Assembly (NCBI GenBank): GCA_024640445.1
Contig: JAHEEZ010000009.1
Span: forward strand, 1 to 28,194
Direction of reading: 5' to 3'
DNA: 28,194 bases
DNA from: Acidobacteriota bacterium
GTDB lineage: Bacteria > Acidobacteriota > Blastocatellia > Pyrinomonadales > Pyrinomonadaceae
The notes below the pieces were generated by a model that worked only from the letters and a program-made list of their open reading frames with translations, was not told the DNA's origin and did not search any database. A program made the translations under genes and the position numbers. Shown in pieces: positions 13,800 through 22,327 of the stretch; positions within the stretch are counted from its first letter, which is position 1, and the number at the start of each line of letters is the position of its first letter.

Positions 13800-15008
13800 C
13801 TAACCCGCCTCGGAACCGGTCTCTTCCAAACTGTCTGAAGCACCCTTTTTAGCGGCTTTCAGTGCTCCGCTTCCAATCTTCCCGGAAACATCCGGAACGG
13901 CAAGATCCCTGTAAAAGGTCTTCATAAGTCCGATATGGATGTCTATTGAGTGATTCGCTTTGGCATATTTCATCGCGTCAGCCGCGCGTTTTTCACGAAT
14001 TCTTTTGTTCTTCAGCAAAGTAACCATTACATCTGATAGTTCGTCCGAGTCACCTCGAACAAAAACGCCCGCACATCTTCCGCCGTTCGTAACTTCTATC
14101 AAAGGCTCCAAGTCAGAGACCACGAGAGGAACACCGGCGAGCATAGCGTCTATAACATCCAGATCGATCGATCCTCCTTTGGCCGAGTATACAAAGACAT
14201 CAACCGAGCCGGCTATCGATCTGATTTCGGGTCGGTCGGCAGTAAAGAAAACCTTGTCCCCTATCCCAGACTCGTCGCAGAGTTCAATGCATTCATCGAA
14301 AATGTCCTCGCCTCCCGGCCTGACATTTCCGGAGAAGATGAACCGTGCCTTGGGGTATTTTCGGAGAACCTCGGGAAGCGCCCTGCATACAGTCAAATGG
14401 TCCGCCGGTCCGTTCCATTCAAAATCCGCGGACATTCCCATCAGCAATCCTTTGGCGCCCACGCCTGATAATTCTTTGAGATCGACGACGCTTTTCGCTA
14501 TGCGATCCGGATCAAGGCCGTAAGGAACCAGAAAGAAGTTGCTCTTGGTGTCGAATGCGGCTTTTCGAAGCTCGGGAAAAAGAGATTTTCTTGGAACTAT
14601 ACCCGCGTCCATCCGCCGAGCTGCGAACAGTGAGCCTACCGGTAGGGACGGGACCTCTTTTCCGGTAGGGACCGAATGAAAGGTCATAACGGTCTTCACG
14701 GTCTTTAGCCGAAGAGTGGCGAGATACGCGTGCACAGCTTCGACCGCGCCGAACACGTGGACTATTTCCACCTTTTCCGTCGAGATGATCTTGCGAAGCT
14801 TGAATGCGGCGTTGAGGTCGGGGTTGCTCTCAAGGTCCAGCCGGTAGAAGGAAGCAGCTGAATCTTCGAACTCTCTTTCCAGGTCGCCTCCACCTAAAGC
14901 AGCTACCGAAGTGCGAATTCCGAACCTCCTTGAATTCCTGCACACGTCCAGCGCCTGCAGGACCGGCCCGCTGTGATCAGTCGACGACAAGACGAACAGC
15001 ACATTCAT
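13800..15008 (-). CDS. GT-B fold glycosyltransferase, family 4-like
   Basis: The protein is about 402 residues from ATG 15008 (MNVLFVLSSTDHSGPVLQAL); a GTG three codons earlier is also possible. The N-terminal half shows the acceptor-side Rossmann pattern (VEIVHVFGAVEAVHAYLA, TVMTFHSVPTG). The C-terminal half shows the donor-side pattern (KGLLMGMSADFEWNGPADHL, ARFIFSGNVRPGGEDIF, VDVFVYSAKGGSIDLDVIDAMLAGVPLVVSD). The usual EX7E motif is degenerate: SIDLDVIDAM replaces the common EG....LEAM. It probably transfers a nucleotide-activated sugar to a glycan or lipid, but sugar and acceptor are not readable. No neighbouring polysaccharide genes exist. It converges on the SH3 gene with a 16-bp gap. 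Confidence 0.82.
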   Translation of the reverse strand: MNVLFVLSSTDHSGPVLQALDVCRNSRRFGIRTSVAALGGGDLEREFEDSAASFYRLDLESNPDLNAAFKLRKIISTEKVEIVHVFGAVEAVHAYLATLRLKTVKTVMTFHSVPTGKEVPSLPVGSLFAARRMDAGIVPRKSLFPELRKAAFDTKSNFFLVPYGLDPDRIAKSVVDLKELSGVGAKGLLMGMSADFEWNGPADHLTVCRALPEVLRKYPKARFIFSGNVRPGGEDIFDECIELCDESGIGDKVFFTADRPEIRSIAGSVDVFVYSAKGGSIDLDVIDAMLAGVPLVVSDLEPLIEVTNGGRCAGVFVRGDSDELSDVMVTLLKNKRIREKRAADAMKYAKANHSIDIHIGLMKTFYRDLAVPDVSGKIGSGALKAAKKGASDSLEETGSEAG

Positions 15009-15048
15009 AAGGATCACTTCTACGATCGCTTCTCTGGAATGGCCTCAT

Positions 15049-15069
15049 ATTAACTTAAGTCAGGTTAAT
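15049..15069. repeat. Short inverted repeat upstream of the glycosyltransferase
   Basis: ATTAAC and GTTAAT flank TTAAGTCAG, forming a 6-bp dyad about 40 bases upstream of the gene start, a possible operator. This 160-bp gap (15018-15177) otherwise shows nothing I can support. Confidence 0.3.
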
Positions 15070-15177
15070 CGCGAATCGTGGAAAGTAAACGGGAGATTGA
15101 AAGGATATGCAGGATCGGGAAAGACTTTGAACCGCCGTTTCCGACGCTTCTCCTAAAACCGACGCAAGGAAGTAAGA

Positions 15178-15660
15178 CTAGGCAGCCTCCCGGGCAGGAA
15201 TGAATCTTGGCTGAAGGATGTCCGCGACCGCCTCCTGGCGGAAATCGAAGATGTAGTCCAGTTCGCCGCGGACGTACCAGTGCGCCAGATCGCCAAGTGG
15301 TTCCAGGGGCAAACGGTAGCGCACCTCATCGTGGATCTCCGTTCTTCCTTCCCCAACTTCCCTGAAAGTATGGCGATGGATCCACTGGCTGTAAGGGCTC
15401 TTCAATGCTTCGTCAGTGAATGAGAACGGAGGTTCCCATTCAGAGATCAGGGTCTTCCAGGTCAGGGGAATTCCTCTCAACTTCAGTTGATAATCGATCA
15501 TCGTGCCTTTCACTACCTCGATCGGCTGCGGCGTTGTGATCCGGAAATTCAGCTCAGGAGGCGTAATACGCTCCAGATTTCCCGCGTTCGCGAAGAACTC
15601 AAATGTCTCCCGGATCGGCAGGTCCAGCACCAGTGTTCTTGTAAGAGTGTGTTCAGCCAT
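15178..15660 (-). CDS. SRPBCC (START/Bet v1-like) family protein
   Basis: The 160-residue protein starts at ATG 15658-15660 (MAEHTLTRTLVLDLP), preceded by a strong GGGGAAGGA ribosome site. The longer frame to 15693 adds residues of unlikely origin. The pattern is that of ligand-binding SRPBCC proteins: an opening beta strand, then IRETFEFFANAGNLERITPPELNFRI, then PLTWKTLISEWEPPFSFTDE and HRHTFREVGEGRTEIHDEVRYRLPLEPLG. A C-terminal helix (GELDYIFDFRQEAVADIL) closes the pocket. Members bind hydrophobic ligands or act as cyclases and dehydratases; no specific activity can be assigned. It ends with Ala-Ala. Confidence 0.83.
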   Translation of the reverse strand: MAEHTLTRTLVLDLPIRETFEFFANAGNLERITPPELNFRITTPQPIEVVKGTMIDYQLKLRGIPLTWKTLISEWEPPFSFTDEALKSPYSQWIHRHTFREVGEGRTEIHDEVRYRLPLEPLGDLAHWYVRGELDYIFDFRQEAVADILQPRFIPAREAA

Positions 15661-15730
15661 CGTCCTTCCCCTTGTACGAAATCTGCTACTCATATTGTTC
15701 GATGGTTTTGCGGGAAGGGATTCAGAGAAC

Positions 15731-15761
15731 TAAAAAAGGCGGGCCATTCAGGCCCGCCTTT
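15731..15761 (-). terminator. Strong intrinsic terminator of the amino acid permease gene
   Basis: An 11-bp perfect stem (AAAGGCGGGCC at 15735-15745 with GGCCCGCCTTT at 15751-15761) encloses a 5-base loop. On the minus strand the run TTTTTT directly follows the stem, correct for the leftward permease gene. It separates that gene from the downstream SRPBCC gene. Confidence 0.9.
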
Positions 15762-15786
15762 GCCAAAACGCAAATACGTTTGACCA

Positions 15787-17691
15787 TTACGCCGGTTCTT
15801 CAGTGGCCTCCCCGGATCGTCCAGTATCTTCTGCGTCACTTTCCGAGCTTTCGGCCGGAGGAGTCCCGCCGTCATCTCTGTCGTTCAACTTGCTGTGCTT
15901 GTTGCCATAAAGGAAGTAGATGACAAGCCCGATCACAAGCCATATCCCGAATCTTTCCCAGTTCGTGATCCCGAGCTCGGTCATCAGGTAAGCACAGGAA
16001 AGAAGCCCCAGGCACGGGATCAGCGAGATGTTACGCAAGATGCTGAAAGCGGCGATCGACAGCGCCAGAACCAGATACGCGAGCATCGGGATCTTGTGCG
16101 AGAACGCGCGCAGCCAGCCTTCGCCTTCAGCGGGAGTGACTGTCGCAAACTGCGCAAGAATGTTCACGCCGTAATAATGGGAATTGTAATAATAGACCCC
16201 TCCCAAAACGATCAGCAGAAGCGGGGTGATTACAAACCTCGAGCCGATGTGCGGAACGTACCGTTTCGATCCCGCGAATTCCTTGTCTTTCAGAAGCACT
16301 CCACCGCAGACAAGGACAAACGCGAACAGCGTCCCGATCACGGTCAGGTCGGTCACCTCTTCCAGATTCATGAACAGCGCCGGAATAGCGACGACGAGCC
16401 CGGTGATGATCGTCGCAAACCAGGGCGTATGGAATTTCGGGTGGATCGAAGAGAATATTCTGGGCAACAAGCCGTCTCGGCTCATCGCCATCCACAATCT
16501 GGGCTGTCCGAGCTGGAATACAAGGAAAACGGTTCCGATCGCGATCACGGCGCTGACCGCTATGACCTGGGCGACCCATGGAATGTTGGCGCCTTCGGGG
16601 CCGAACACGAATGCCAGCGGATCGCCGACATTGAGGACCGTGTAACTGACCATTCCGGTCAGTACAAGCGCCAGAATGACGTACAGCACGGTACAGATCA
16701 CAAGGGAAAGCAACATCGCCCTCGGAAGGTCTTTGTGCGGGTCTTTCGCCTCCTCGGCGGTCGTGGCCAGCGCGTCGAAACCTATGTACGCGAAGAACAC
16801 GCCTGCCACGCCTTTCATTATTCCTTCAATGCCGTTCGGCGCGAACGGAGACCAGTTGGCGGGCTGGACGTAATTCAGGCCCAGGGAAATGACGAGCAGA
16901 ATGATCCCGATCTTCAGGATCGTCATCACGTTCGCAGCGAACTTCGATTCGCGGATTCCTATGAATACCAGCGAGGTGATGATTGCCGTAATGCCTAACG
17001 CAGGAAGGTCCACGACGACGTGCCAGCCGCCGACCACCGGAGAAGTGGTCCAGGCGCTGTAAGCTTCCACGAGCGGAGGCGTCAGCCCCTCGGTGATCTT
17101 GCCAAGCGTGTCGCTGCTCATATCCCTGAGAGCGTTGATCGTATGCCCCTGGGAAACTGCCCCCTCGACGAGTTTCTGGCCGGCCTCGAACTTTCTCGCG
17201 GCGCTCAGATAGTCCATCGTCAGGTACGCCGGGATGTCGATCCCGTAACCCCGGAGCATGCCCGTAAAATAGTCCGACCACGAGATAGCGACCGCGATGT
17301 TCCCGATCGCGTACTCGACTATCAGGTCCCAGCCGATGATCCACGCGATCAGTTCGCCCATCGAAGCATATGTATATGTATATGCTGAACCGGCGATCGG
17401 TATGCGCGACGCGAACTCTGCATAACAGAGCGCCGCGAATCCGCAGGCGATCGCTGAGAAGATGAACAGGAAGATTACCGCCGGCCCTCCGTCGTGCGAT
17501 GCGTTTCCGACCATCGCGAAAATACCGGCACCGATGATCGCGGCGATGCCCAGCATCGTCAGGTCGAACAGGCCAAGCGACCTTCGAAGATGCGGGTCGG
17601 CCTCGACCTCGCTGAAATCGTGGGTCGTAAACCCGGCCTCAGCGTCCCGCTTGATCTGTTCAATGGACTTCTTGCGGAAGAGGTTACTCAT
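15787..17691 (-). CDS. APC superfamily amino acid permease (CAT type)
   Basis: This is a 634-residue integral membrane protein with about 12-14 hydrophobic segments. The APC core is clear: LGLFDLTMLGIAAIIGAGIFAMVG (TM1 with the GAGIF unwound region), CYAEFASRIPIAGSAYTYTYASMGELIAWIIGWDLIVEY, AYIGFDALATTAEEAKDPHKDLPRA, and a C-terminal block like cationic amino acid transporters. The order, GFDALATTAEE and length place it with CAT-like permeases. The N-terminal cytoplasmic part (FTTHDFSEVEADPHLRRSLG) is also typical. Cytoplasmic tail is acidic and Ser-rich. An AGAGAGAAGA ribosome site supports the ATG at 17691; the frame extends 18 codons upstream. A large polar loop (about 160-230) lies before TM5. 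Confidence 0.9.
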   Translation of the reverse strand: MSNLFRKKSIEQIKRDAEAGFTTHDFSEVEADPHLRRSLGLFDLTMLGIAAIIGAGIFAMVGNASHDGGPAVIFLFIFSAIACGFAALCYAEFASRIPIAGSAYTYTYASMGELIAWIIGWDLIVEYAIGNIAVAISWSDYFTGMLRGYGIDIPAYLTMDYLSAARKFEAGQKLVEGAVSQGHTINALRDMSSDTLGKITEGLTPPLVEAYSAWTTSPVVGGWHVVVDLPALGITAIITSLVFIGIRESKFAANVMTILKIGIILLVISLGLNYVQPANWSPFAPNGIEGIMKGVAGVFFAYIGFDALATTAEEAKDPHKDLPRAMLLSLVICTVLYVILALVLTGMVSYTVLNVGDPLAFVFGPEGANIPWVAQVIAVSAVIAIGTVFLVFQLGQPRLWMAMSRDGLLPRIFSSIHPKFHTPWFATIITGLVVAIPALFMNLEEVTDLTVIGTLFAFVLVCGGVLLKDKEFAGSKRYVPHIGSRFVITPLLLIVLGGVYYYNSHYYGVNILAQFATVTPAEGEGWLRAFSHKIPMLAYLVLALSIAAFSILRNISLIPCLGLLSCAYLMTELGITNWERFGIWLVIGLVIYFLYGNKHSKLNDRDDGGTPPAESSESDAEDTGRSGEATEEPA

Positions 17692-17919
17692 ATTCTTCTC
17701 TCTCTGTGCTCGGTTTAGAATCTTGAAAAACGGGGAGCGAAACAATTGAAAATGCTGGCTTTGCCAGAGAATTCTAACCGAAAACCGGAGAATTGCAACA
17801 CGTTTTCCGTGAAAGGTTCCCGGCGTAGGCGAATTCCGCGCGCCCGAATTGTCCGCCAGGTGGCGATGAATATAGAATCGTTGATATTACCTGAACCCAC
17901 TTAAGGAGTGACCTGATCA

Positions 17920-18192
17920 ATGGAATGGAAGATCTTCTGGACCGCGTTCGCGACTCTTTTTCTTGCCGAGATAGGTGACAAGACGCAGTTGGCGGTCATC
18001 GCAATGACCGCGAAGACAAAGGCTCTTGTATCCATCTTTCTGGGGGCCAGCCTTGCACTTGTGGTTGTAACGCTGCTTGGTGTGGTCGTTGGAGGCTTTA
18101 TCACAGAATATATCCCGACCGAATGGCTGCAGCGTGTAGTGGCGGTGATCTTCATCGCCGTGGGAGTGCTCATGCTGTTTGGAAAGCTCTAA
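17920..18192 (+). CDS. Half-size UPF0016/GDT1-family transporter
   Basis: This is a 90-residue membrane protein with three helices. It carries the hallmark E-x-G-D-K-T motif (Glu17 to Thr22 in AEIGDKTQLAVIAMTAKT) once. Family members with two such halves, or dimers of single halves, export divalent cations such as Mn2+ or Ca2+; cation preference is not decidable here. TAAGGAGTGA is an excellent ribosome site about 9 bases upstream. The next gene starts 39 bp downstream in the same direction. The upstream gap to the divergent permease start (17692-17919) holds only a weak TTGTCC-16-TATAGA promoter candidate. Confidence 0.88.
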   Translation: MEWKIFWTAFATLFLAEIGDKTQLAVIAMTAKTKALVSIFLGASLALVVVTLLGVVVGGFITEYIPTEWLQRVVAVIFIAVGVLMLFGKL

Positions 18193-18231
18193 CCTGAATC
18201 GACGAAAAGGTTCTCATTTCCCGATCTCAAT

Positions 18232-21200
18232 ATGCGCGGAATTTTTGCGGCAGTTTTCATTGTTCTTTGCCTGGCGGCGGCGGCCTTTGTTTCCGATGTA
18301 TCCGTCGAACGGTGGACTTCCGCGCAGGGTGCCCGGAGCGTTGCGTTTCGGGAGTTGAGGCCGGTGGCGGTTCGAGCTTCCTTTTCAGGTTCATCCTTGG
18401 CCGTGCGGTCGATGCCCCCCGCGGCTCCGGAATCAGGAAACACCAGCGGCAAAATGGGCCGCGCGGAACAGCAGGCAAGGTCGGTGGCAAATAAGATCCC
18501 GTTCAGGAAACAGGTCGAAGGTGTTAGTCCCGACGCTGAGGTCAATCTGGCCACTATCACCTCACAGCCGATGCCCGCTCCGTTGATCTCCTTCGCCGGA
18601 ATTTCCTCAAATGACAACGCCGCCGCCTATGGATTTAGGATCTTCCCCCCGGATACGATAGGCGACGTCGGACCGTCGCATTACATACAGGCCGCGAACG
18701 CTTTGTTCCGCGTTTTCGACAAGCAGGGGAATGCGATGACCCCGCCCTTGAAGATGAGCGCGCTGTTCGCATCGCTCGACACCGTCTGTTCGCAAAGGGA
18801 CGACGGAGATCCTCTTGTCCTCTACGATCAACTCGCCGATCGTTGGATCCTGAGTCAGTTCTGCAAAGCATTTCCGCCTTTCCGCCAAATGATCGCCGTT
18901 TCGAAGACAGGGGACCCGACCGGAGAGTATTTCGTGTACGAGTTCGTGATGCCGAACGTGAAGCTGAACGATTATCCGAAACTGGGAATTTGGAATGACG
19001 CCTACTATATGTCCACGGATGAGTTCTACGGCAGCGATTACGCGGGATCGGGAGCATTTGCGTTCGACCGCGAAAAGCTCTTGCGAGGCGAACCCGACGC
19101 AGGCTACATCTATTTTGACCTTGCTTCGCCAACCACGATGCGGATCGGCGGAATCCTTCCGGCGGACCTTGACGGGCTAAATCCGCCGCCGGCCGGGTCG
19201 CCCGGACTTTTTATCGGATATGCGGCTACCGAATACGGCGATCCGGAAGACGCGCTGCGGATCTACGAGTTCTCAGCCGACTTCGCTGACCCTTCAAGCT
19301 CAACATTTTCAGAGGTCGCAGGGTCGCCGTTCGCCGCGCCGCCTTTTGATCCCACAAGTAATCCCGGCCGGGATGACATAGGTCAACCGCCGCCCGGAGA
19401 GAAGCTTGACGCGCAAAGCGACCGTTTGATGTACCGCGCAGCATACAGGAATTTCGGCGCTCGCGAGTCTCTTGTGGTCAATCAGACCGTCCGTGTTTCG
19501 CCCTCCGGAGCTCCGTACAGGGCGGGTGTCAGGGTCCACGAACTTAGAAAACCGCCCGGGGGAATTTTCGGCGTCCACGAGAGCTCGACCCTTGCCTCAA
19601 CAGAAGGAAGTCGTTTTATGGGTGCCTCGGCTCAGGACCGTGGGGGCAACATTGCGATCGGGTACAGCGTCGGGAGCAATGAGAAGCCTCCTTCCATTGC
19701 CTACACCGGGCGGCTTGCGGGCGACCCGGCCGGACTCTACAGAAGCGAAGGCACTTTTGTTACAGGAACGGGAGTTCAGACGGCGTTCGGTTACCGTTGG
19801 GGAGATTATTCGGGGTTGAGCGTTGATCCTTCGGACGGGTGCACGTTCTGGATCACAAACGAGTACTACTCGCTCCAGAGTCAGAGCGAGAGTCCATTCG
19901 GCTGGCTGACCCGGGTTGGGAGTTTTCGTTTTCCCGAATGCCAGGACGCTCTTAATTCTTCCATTTCCGGTATCGTAACGAATTCAGAAACGGCGCAGGC
20001 GGTTGAGGATGCGACTGTCAATTTTGAAGGCGGATTCACAAGGCAATCCGGTCCAGGCGGTTCTTATGGTCCCGTCACGCTTCCTCCCGGAATCTATGCG
20101 GCGACTGTGACCGCCGAAGGTTATAGCCCGCAAGTCGCTTCCGTCGATGTTTCTTCCGGCGGTACGTCGGTGATGAACTTCGAGCTTGATCCGACTCCGG
20201 TGCTGGTTAACTCAGGAGTGGAATTGGTCAAAGAAAGCTGTTCGCTCAACGGTGCCGCGGAACCGGGCGAGCGGGTGACGATCGACGTTCCGCTTCGAAA
20301 CACCGGCGCAAGGGACGCTCAGGAACTAGTCGCGACGCTTTTGCCGTTCGGCGGAGTCGAGGACCCTTCTCCTTCGCAGAGCTACGGCGGACTACCCTCG
20401 GGAGGTCCTGCCGTTTCCCGCTCTTTCTCATTCACCGTCAGCCGTGGTCTGAAATGCGGGGGGGAACTTCTGCTCAAATTTAGCCTTGCTGACGGGAATC
20501 TTCCTGTCGGGGAGGTAACCGTTCGCCTGAACGCCGGAGTTAAAAGGACCGCCTTCCTTGAGAATTTTGACGACTCCGAAGGCAAGTCGCTCCCACCGGG
20601 TTGGACCACCTCTGCCGAGGGCGGCCAGACAGAATGGACCATCTCGTCAGAACAGGCTGACTCGCCGCGATATTCGGCATTTTCGCCGGATCCACGCGTG
20701 GTCGGCGTCAACGAGCTTGTCTCGCCGGAGATACCAATACGATCACCTCAGGCTGAACTCCGGTTCCGCAACTGGTACGAACTTGAAACGACATTCCTCA
20801 GAAACCGGCTTTATGACGGCTCGGTACTCGAGATCAGCATTAGCGGGGGTAAGTGGACCGACATATTGGATGCCGGCGGATCTTTCGTTTCGGGAGGCTA
20901 CGACTATGGATTGATCGATTCGTGCTGCCAGAATCCTCTGGCGGGAAGGCGGGGTTGGTCCGGACGAAGCGGAAACAACTTGGAATCCGAATTTATCGAT
21001 ACTATCGTAGATCTACCCGCTTCCGCCGCCGGACAGAATGTGCGATTCAGATGGAGGGTCGGGACCGACATAGGGACCTTCAGGACCGGGCAGTACATTG
21101 ATGATGTTGAAGTGAGCGACGGGTACTCCTGCGATTGCGAGACTTCCGCGCCAAACCGCGCTCCTTTCGATTTCGACGGTGACGGAAGAACTGATCTTTC

Positions 21201-21999
21201 CGTATTCTCAGCTTCGGACGACCCGGACACTCCCGACTTCTGGATCAAGCGAAGTTCCGATGACGCCGAAATCTCCTATTTCTGGGGTAGTCAGGGCGAT
21301 GCCGCCGTCAACGCGGATTACGACGGCGATGGCATTACAGATCTTGCCGTGTTCAGGCCGTCAGACAACCTCTGGTTCATTTTCCGGAGCGCTGACTCAT
21401 CCTTCAATGCTGTTCAGTTCGGTTTGGCAGGAGACCTGTGGGTCCCGAGTGACTACGACGGAGACGGCAAGGCGGACATCGCGGTATTCAGACCTTCCGA
21501 AGGCACCTGGTATCTACTTGAAAGTTCCGGAGGTCCATTCGTCGCATGGCAGTTCGGTGTCTCAGGCGACCTGCCTGTACCCGGCGACTATGACGGCGAC
21601 GGCACTGACGATATTGCCGTGTTCAGACCTTCGGACGGGGTCTGGTATGTGTCGGGAAGTTCGGACGGGTTCTCCGCCGTTCAGTTCGGCATTTCGGGAG
21701 ACAGGCCGGTGCCGGGCGATTATGATGGCGACGGCAAGTCCGATCTGGCTGTGTTCAGGCCTTCTGATTCTGTCTGGTATCTGCAGACAAGCGGCCACGG
21801 TTTTTCAGCCGTGCAATTCGGACTGGCCTCGGATCAACCGCTACAGGTAGATCTGGACGGTGATGGAAAGCGCGATGTCGCAGTCTTTCGAGGGTCCGGA
21901 TCAGAATGGTTTGGGCTTCGCAGTTCCGACGGAGGCGTCTTCCAGGCCGGATTTGGCGTTCAGGGAGGGGTTGCCGTGCCGGGTATCTTCGTCCGGTGA
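18232..21999 (+). CDS. Large secreted multidomain protein with C-terminal aspartate-rich repeats
   Basis: This 1255-residue protein has a signal peptide (IFAAVFIVLCLAAAAFVSD). After a variable segment comes a large domain (about 115-575) with PPDTIGDVGPSHYIQAANAL and YPKLGIWNDAYYMSTDEFYG, typical of secreted propeller-like proteins. Next is a carboxypeptidase-regulatory-like domain (about 577-655, ISGIVTNSE to MNFELDP). A CARDB-like beta domain (about 660-770) and a jelly-roll-like domain (about 775-965) follow. From about residue 977 come six DxDGDGxxDxAVF repeats of 44-49 residues (VCBS/FG-GAP style, probably Ca2+-binding). Surface or extracellular binding is likely; no catalytic motif is evident. 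No good ribosome site precedes the ATG. Confidence 0.88.
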   Translation: MRGIFAAVFIVLCLAAAAFVSDVSVERWTSAQGARSVAFRELRPVAVRASFSGSSLAVRSMPPAAPESGNTSGKMGRAEQQARSVANKIPFRKQVEGVSPDAEVNLATITSQPMPAPLISFAGISSNDNAAAYGFRIFPPDTIGDVGPSHYIQAANALFRVFDKQGNAMTPPLKMSALFASLDTVCSQRDDGDPLVLYDQLADRWILSQFCKAFPPFRQMIAVSKTGDPTGEYFVYEFVMPNVKLNDYPKLGIWNDAYYMSTDEFYGSDYAGSGAFAFDREKLLRGEPDAGYIYFDLASPTTMRIGGILPADLDGLNPPPAGSPGLFIGYAATEYGDPEDALRIYEFSADFADPSSSTFSEVAGSPFAAPPFDPTSNPGRDDIGQPPPGEKLDAQSDRLMYRAAYRNFGARESLVVNQTVRVSPSGAPYRAGVRVHELRKPPGGIFGVHESSTLASTEGSRFMGASAQDRGGNIAIGYSVGSNEKPPSIAYTGRLAGDPAGLYRSEGTFVTGTGVQTAFGYRWGDYSGLSVDPSDGCTFWITNEYYSLQSQSESPFGWLTRVGSFRFPECQDALNSSISGIVTNSETAQAVEDATVNFEGGFTRQSGPGGSYGPVTLPPGIYAATVTAEGYSPQVASVDVSSGGTSVMNFELDPTPVLVNSGVELVKESCSLNGAAEPGERVTIDVPLRNTGARDAQELVATLLPFGGVEDPSPSQSYGGLPSGGPAVSRSFSFTVSRGLKCGGELLLKFSLADGNLPVGEVTVRLNAGVKRTAFLENFDDSEGKSLPPGWTTSAEGGQTEWTISSEQADSPRYSAFSPDPRVVGVNELVSPEIPIRSPQAELRFRNWYELETTFLRNRLYDGSVLEISISGGKWTDILDAGGSFVSGGYDYGLIDSCCQNPLAGRRGWSGRSGNNLESEFIDTIVDLPASAAGQNVRFRWRVGTDIGTFRTGQYIDDVEVSDGYSCDCETSAPNRAPFDFDGDGRTDLSVFSASDDPDTPDFWIKRSSDDAEISYFWGSQGDAAVNADYDGDGITDLAVFRPSDNLWFIFRSADSSFNAVQFGLAGDLWVPSDYDGDGKADIAVFRPSEGTWYLLESSGGPFVAWQFGVSGDLPVPGDYDGDGTDDIAVFRPSDGVWYVSGSSDGFSAVQFGISGDRPVPGDYDGDGKSDLAVFRPSDSVWYLQTSGHGFSAVQFGLASDQPLQVDLDGDGKRDVAVFRGSGSEWFGLRSSDGGVFQAGFGVQGGVAVPGIFVR
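21169..21999 (+). repeat. Aspartate-rich (VCBS/FG-GAP-like) repeats inside the large secreted protein
   Basis: The DxDGDG unit recurs at 21169, 21316, 21451, 21586, 21718 and 21850. The spacings are 147, 135, 135, 132 and 132 bp (49, 45, 45, 44 and 44 codons). The middle four share AVFRPS, a W-[FY] pair and a VQFG or WQFG step; the last repeat is more diverged. This looks like in-frame duplication followed by drift. Confidence 0.9.
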
Positions 22000-22008
22000 G
22001 GCTCGTAT

Positions 22009-22233
22009 CTATTCCCTCGGATTCAAGTCTTTGAACGCGGCAACGGCTTCAGAGGCGCCCTCGTGCATTATTTCCGGCTTGTGATACTTCCAGAAGTGCT
22101 CGAATTCTTCCTCGGTCATTTCCTTCTTTTCCGCACGGGTCTTTTCCTTCAGATATTGTTCGCACCAGGTGCGCATATCCATATCTCGGTTCAACGCGGT
22201 TCGCGCTCCGTGCATCAGATTGTCTCGTTCCAT
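22009..22233 (-). CDS. Small charged protein of unknown function (74 aa)
   Basis: I do not recognise this protein. It is hydrophilic, with a high content of Glu, Lys and Arg (EKTRAEKKEMTEEEFEHFWKYHKPE), mostly helical, and has no signal or membrane segment. AAGGAG seven bases upstream of the ATG (22231-22233) is a strong ribosome site, which is the main reason to believe it. It runs opposite the large secreted protein gene, ending 9 bp from its stop, and diverges from the M16 pair. Confidence 0.65.
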   Translation of the reverse strand: MERDNLMHGARTALNRDMDMRTWCEQYLKEKTRAEKKEMTEEEFEHFWKYHKPEIMHEGASEAVAAFKDLNPRE

Positions 22234-22327
22234 TAGGACAACTCCTTATGTTACTGTTTTACCAGCAACATTCTCGCAGTCTTTGCGTAATATCCGAAAT
22301 CCTTAGATCACACCGGGAGCACCATTC

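Noticed and set aside
15895..16998. 367-codon plus-strand frame inside the permease gene
   Set aside because: Composition is Asp/Arg/His/Gln-rich, the mirror of hydrophobic codons; the permease on the other strand is certain.
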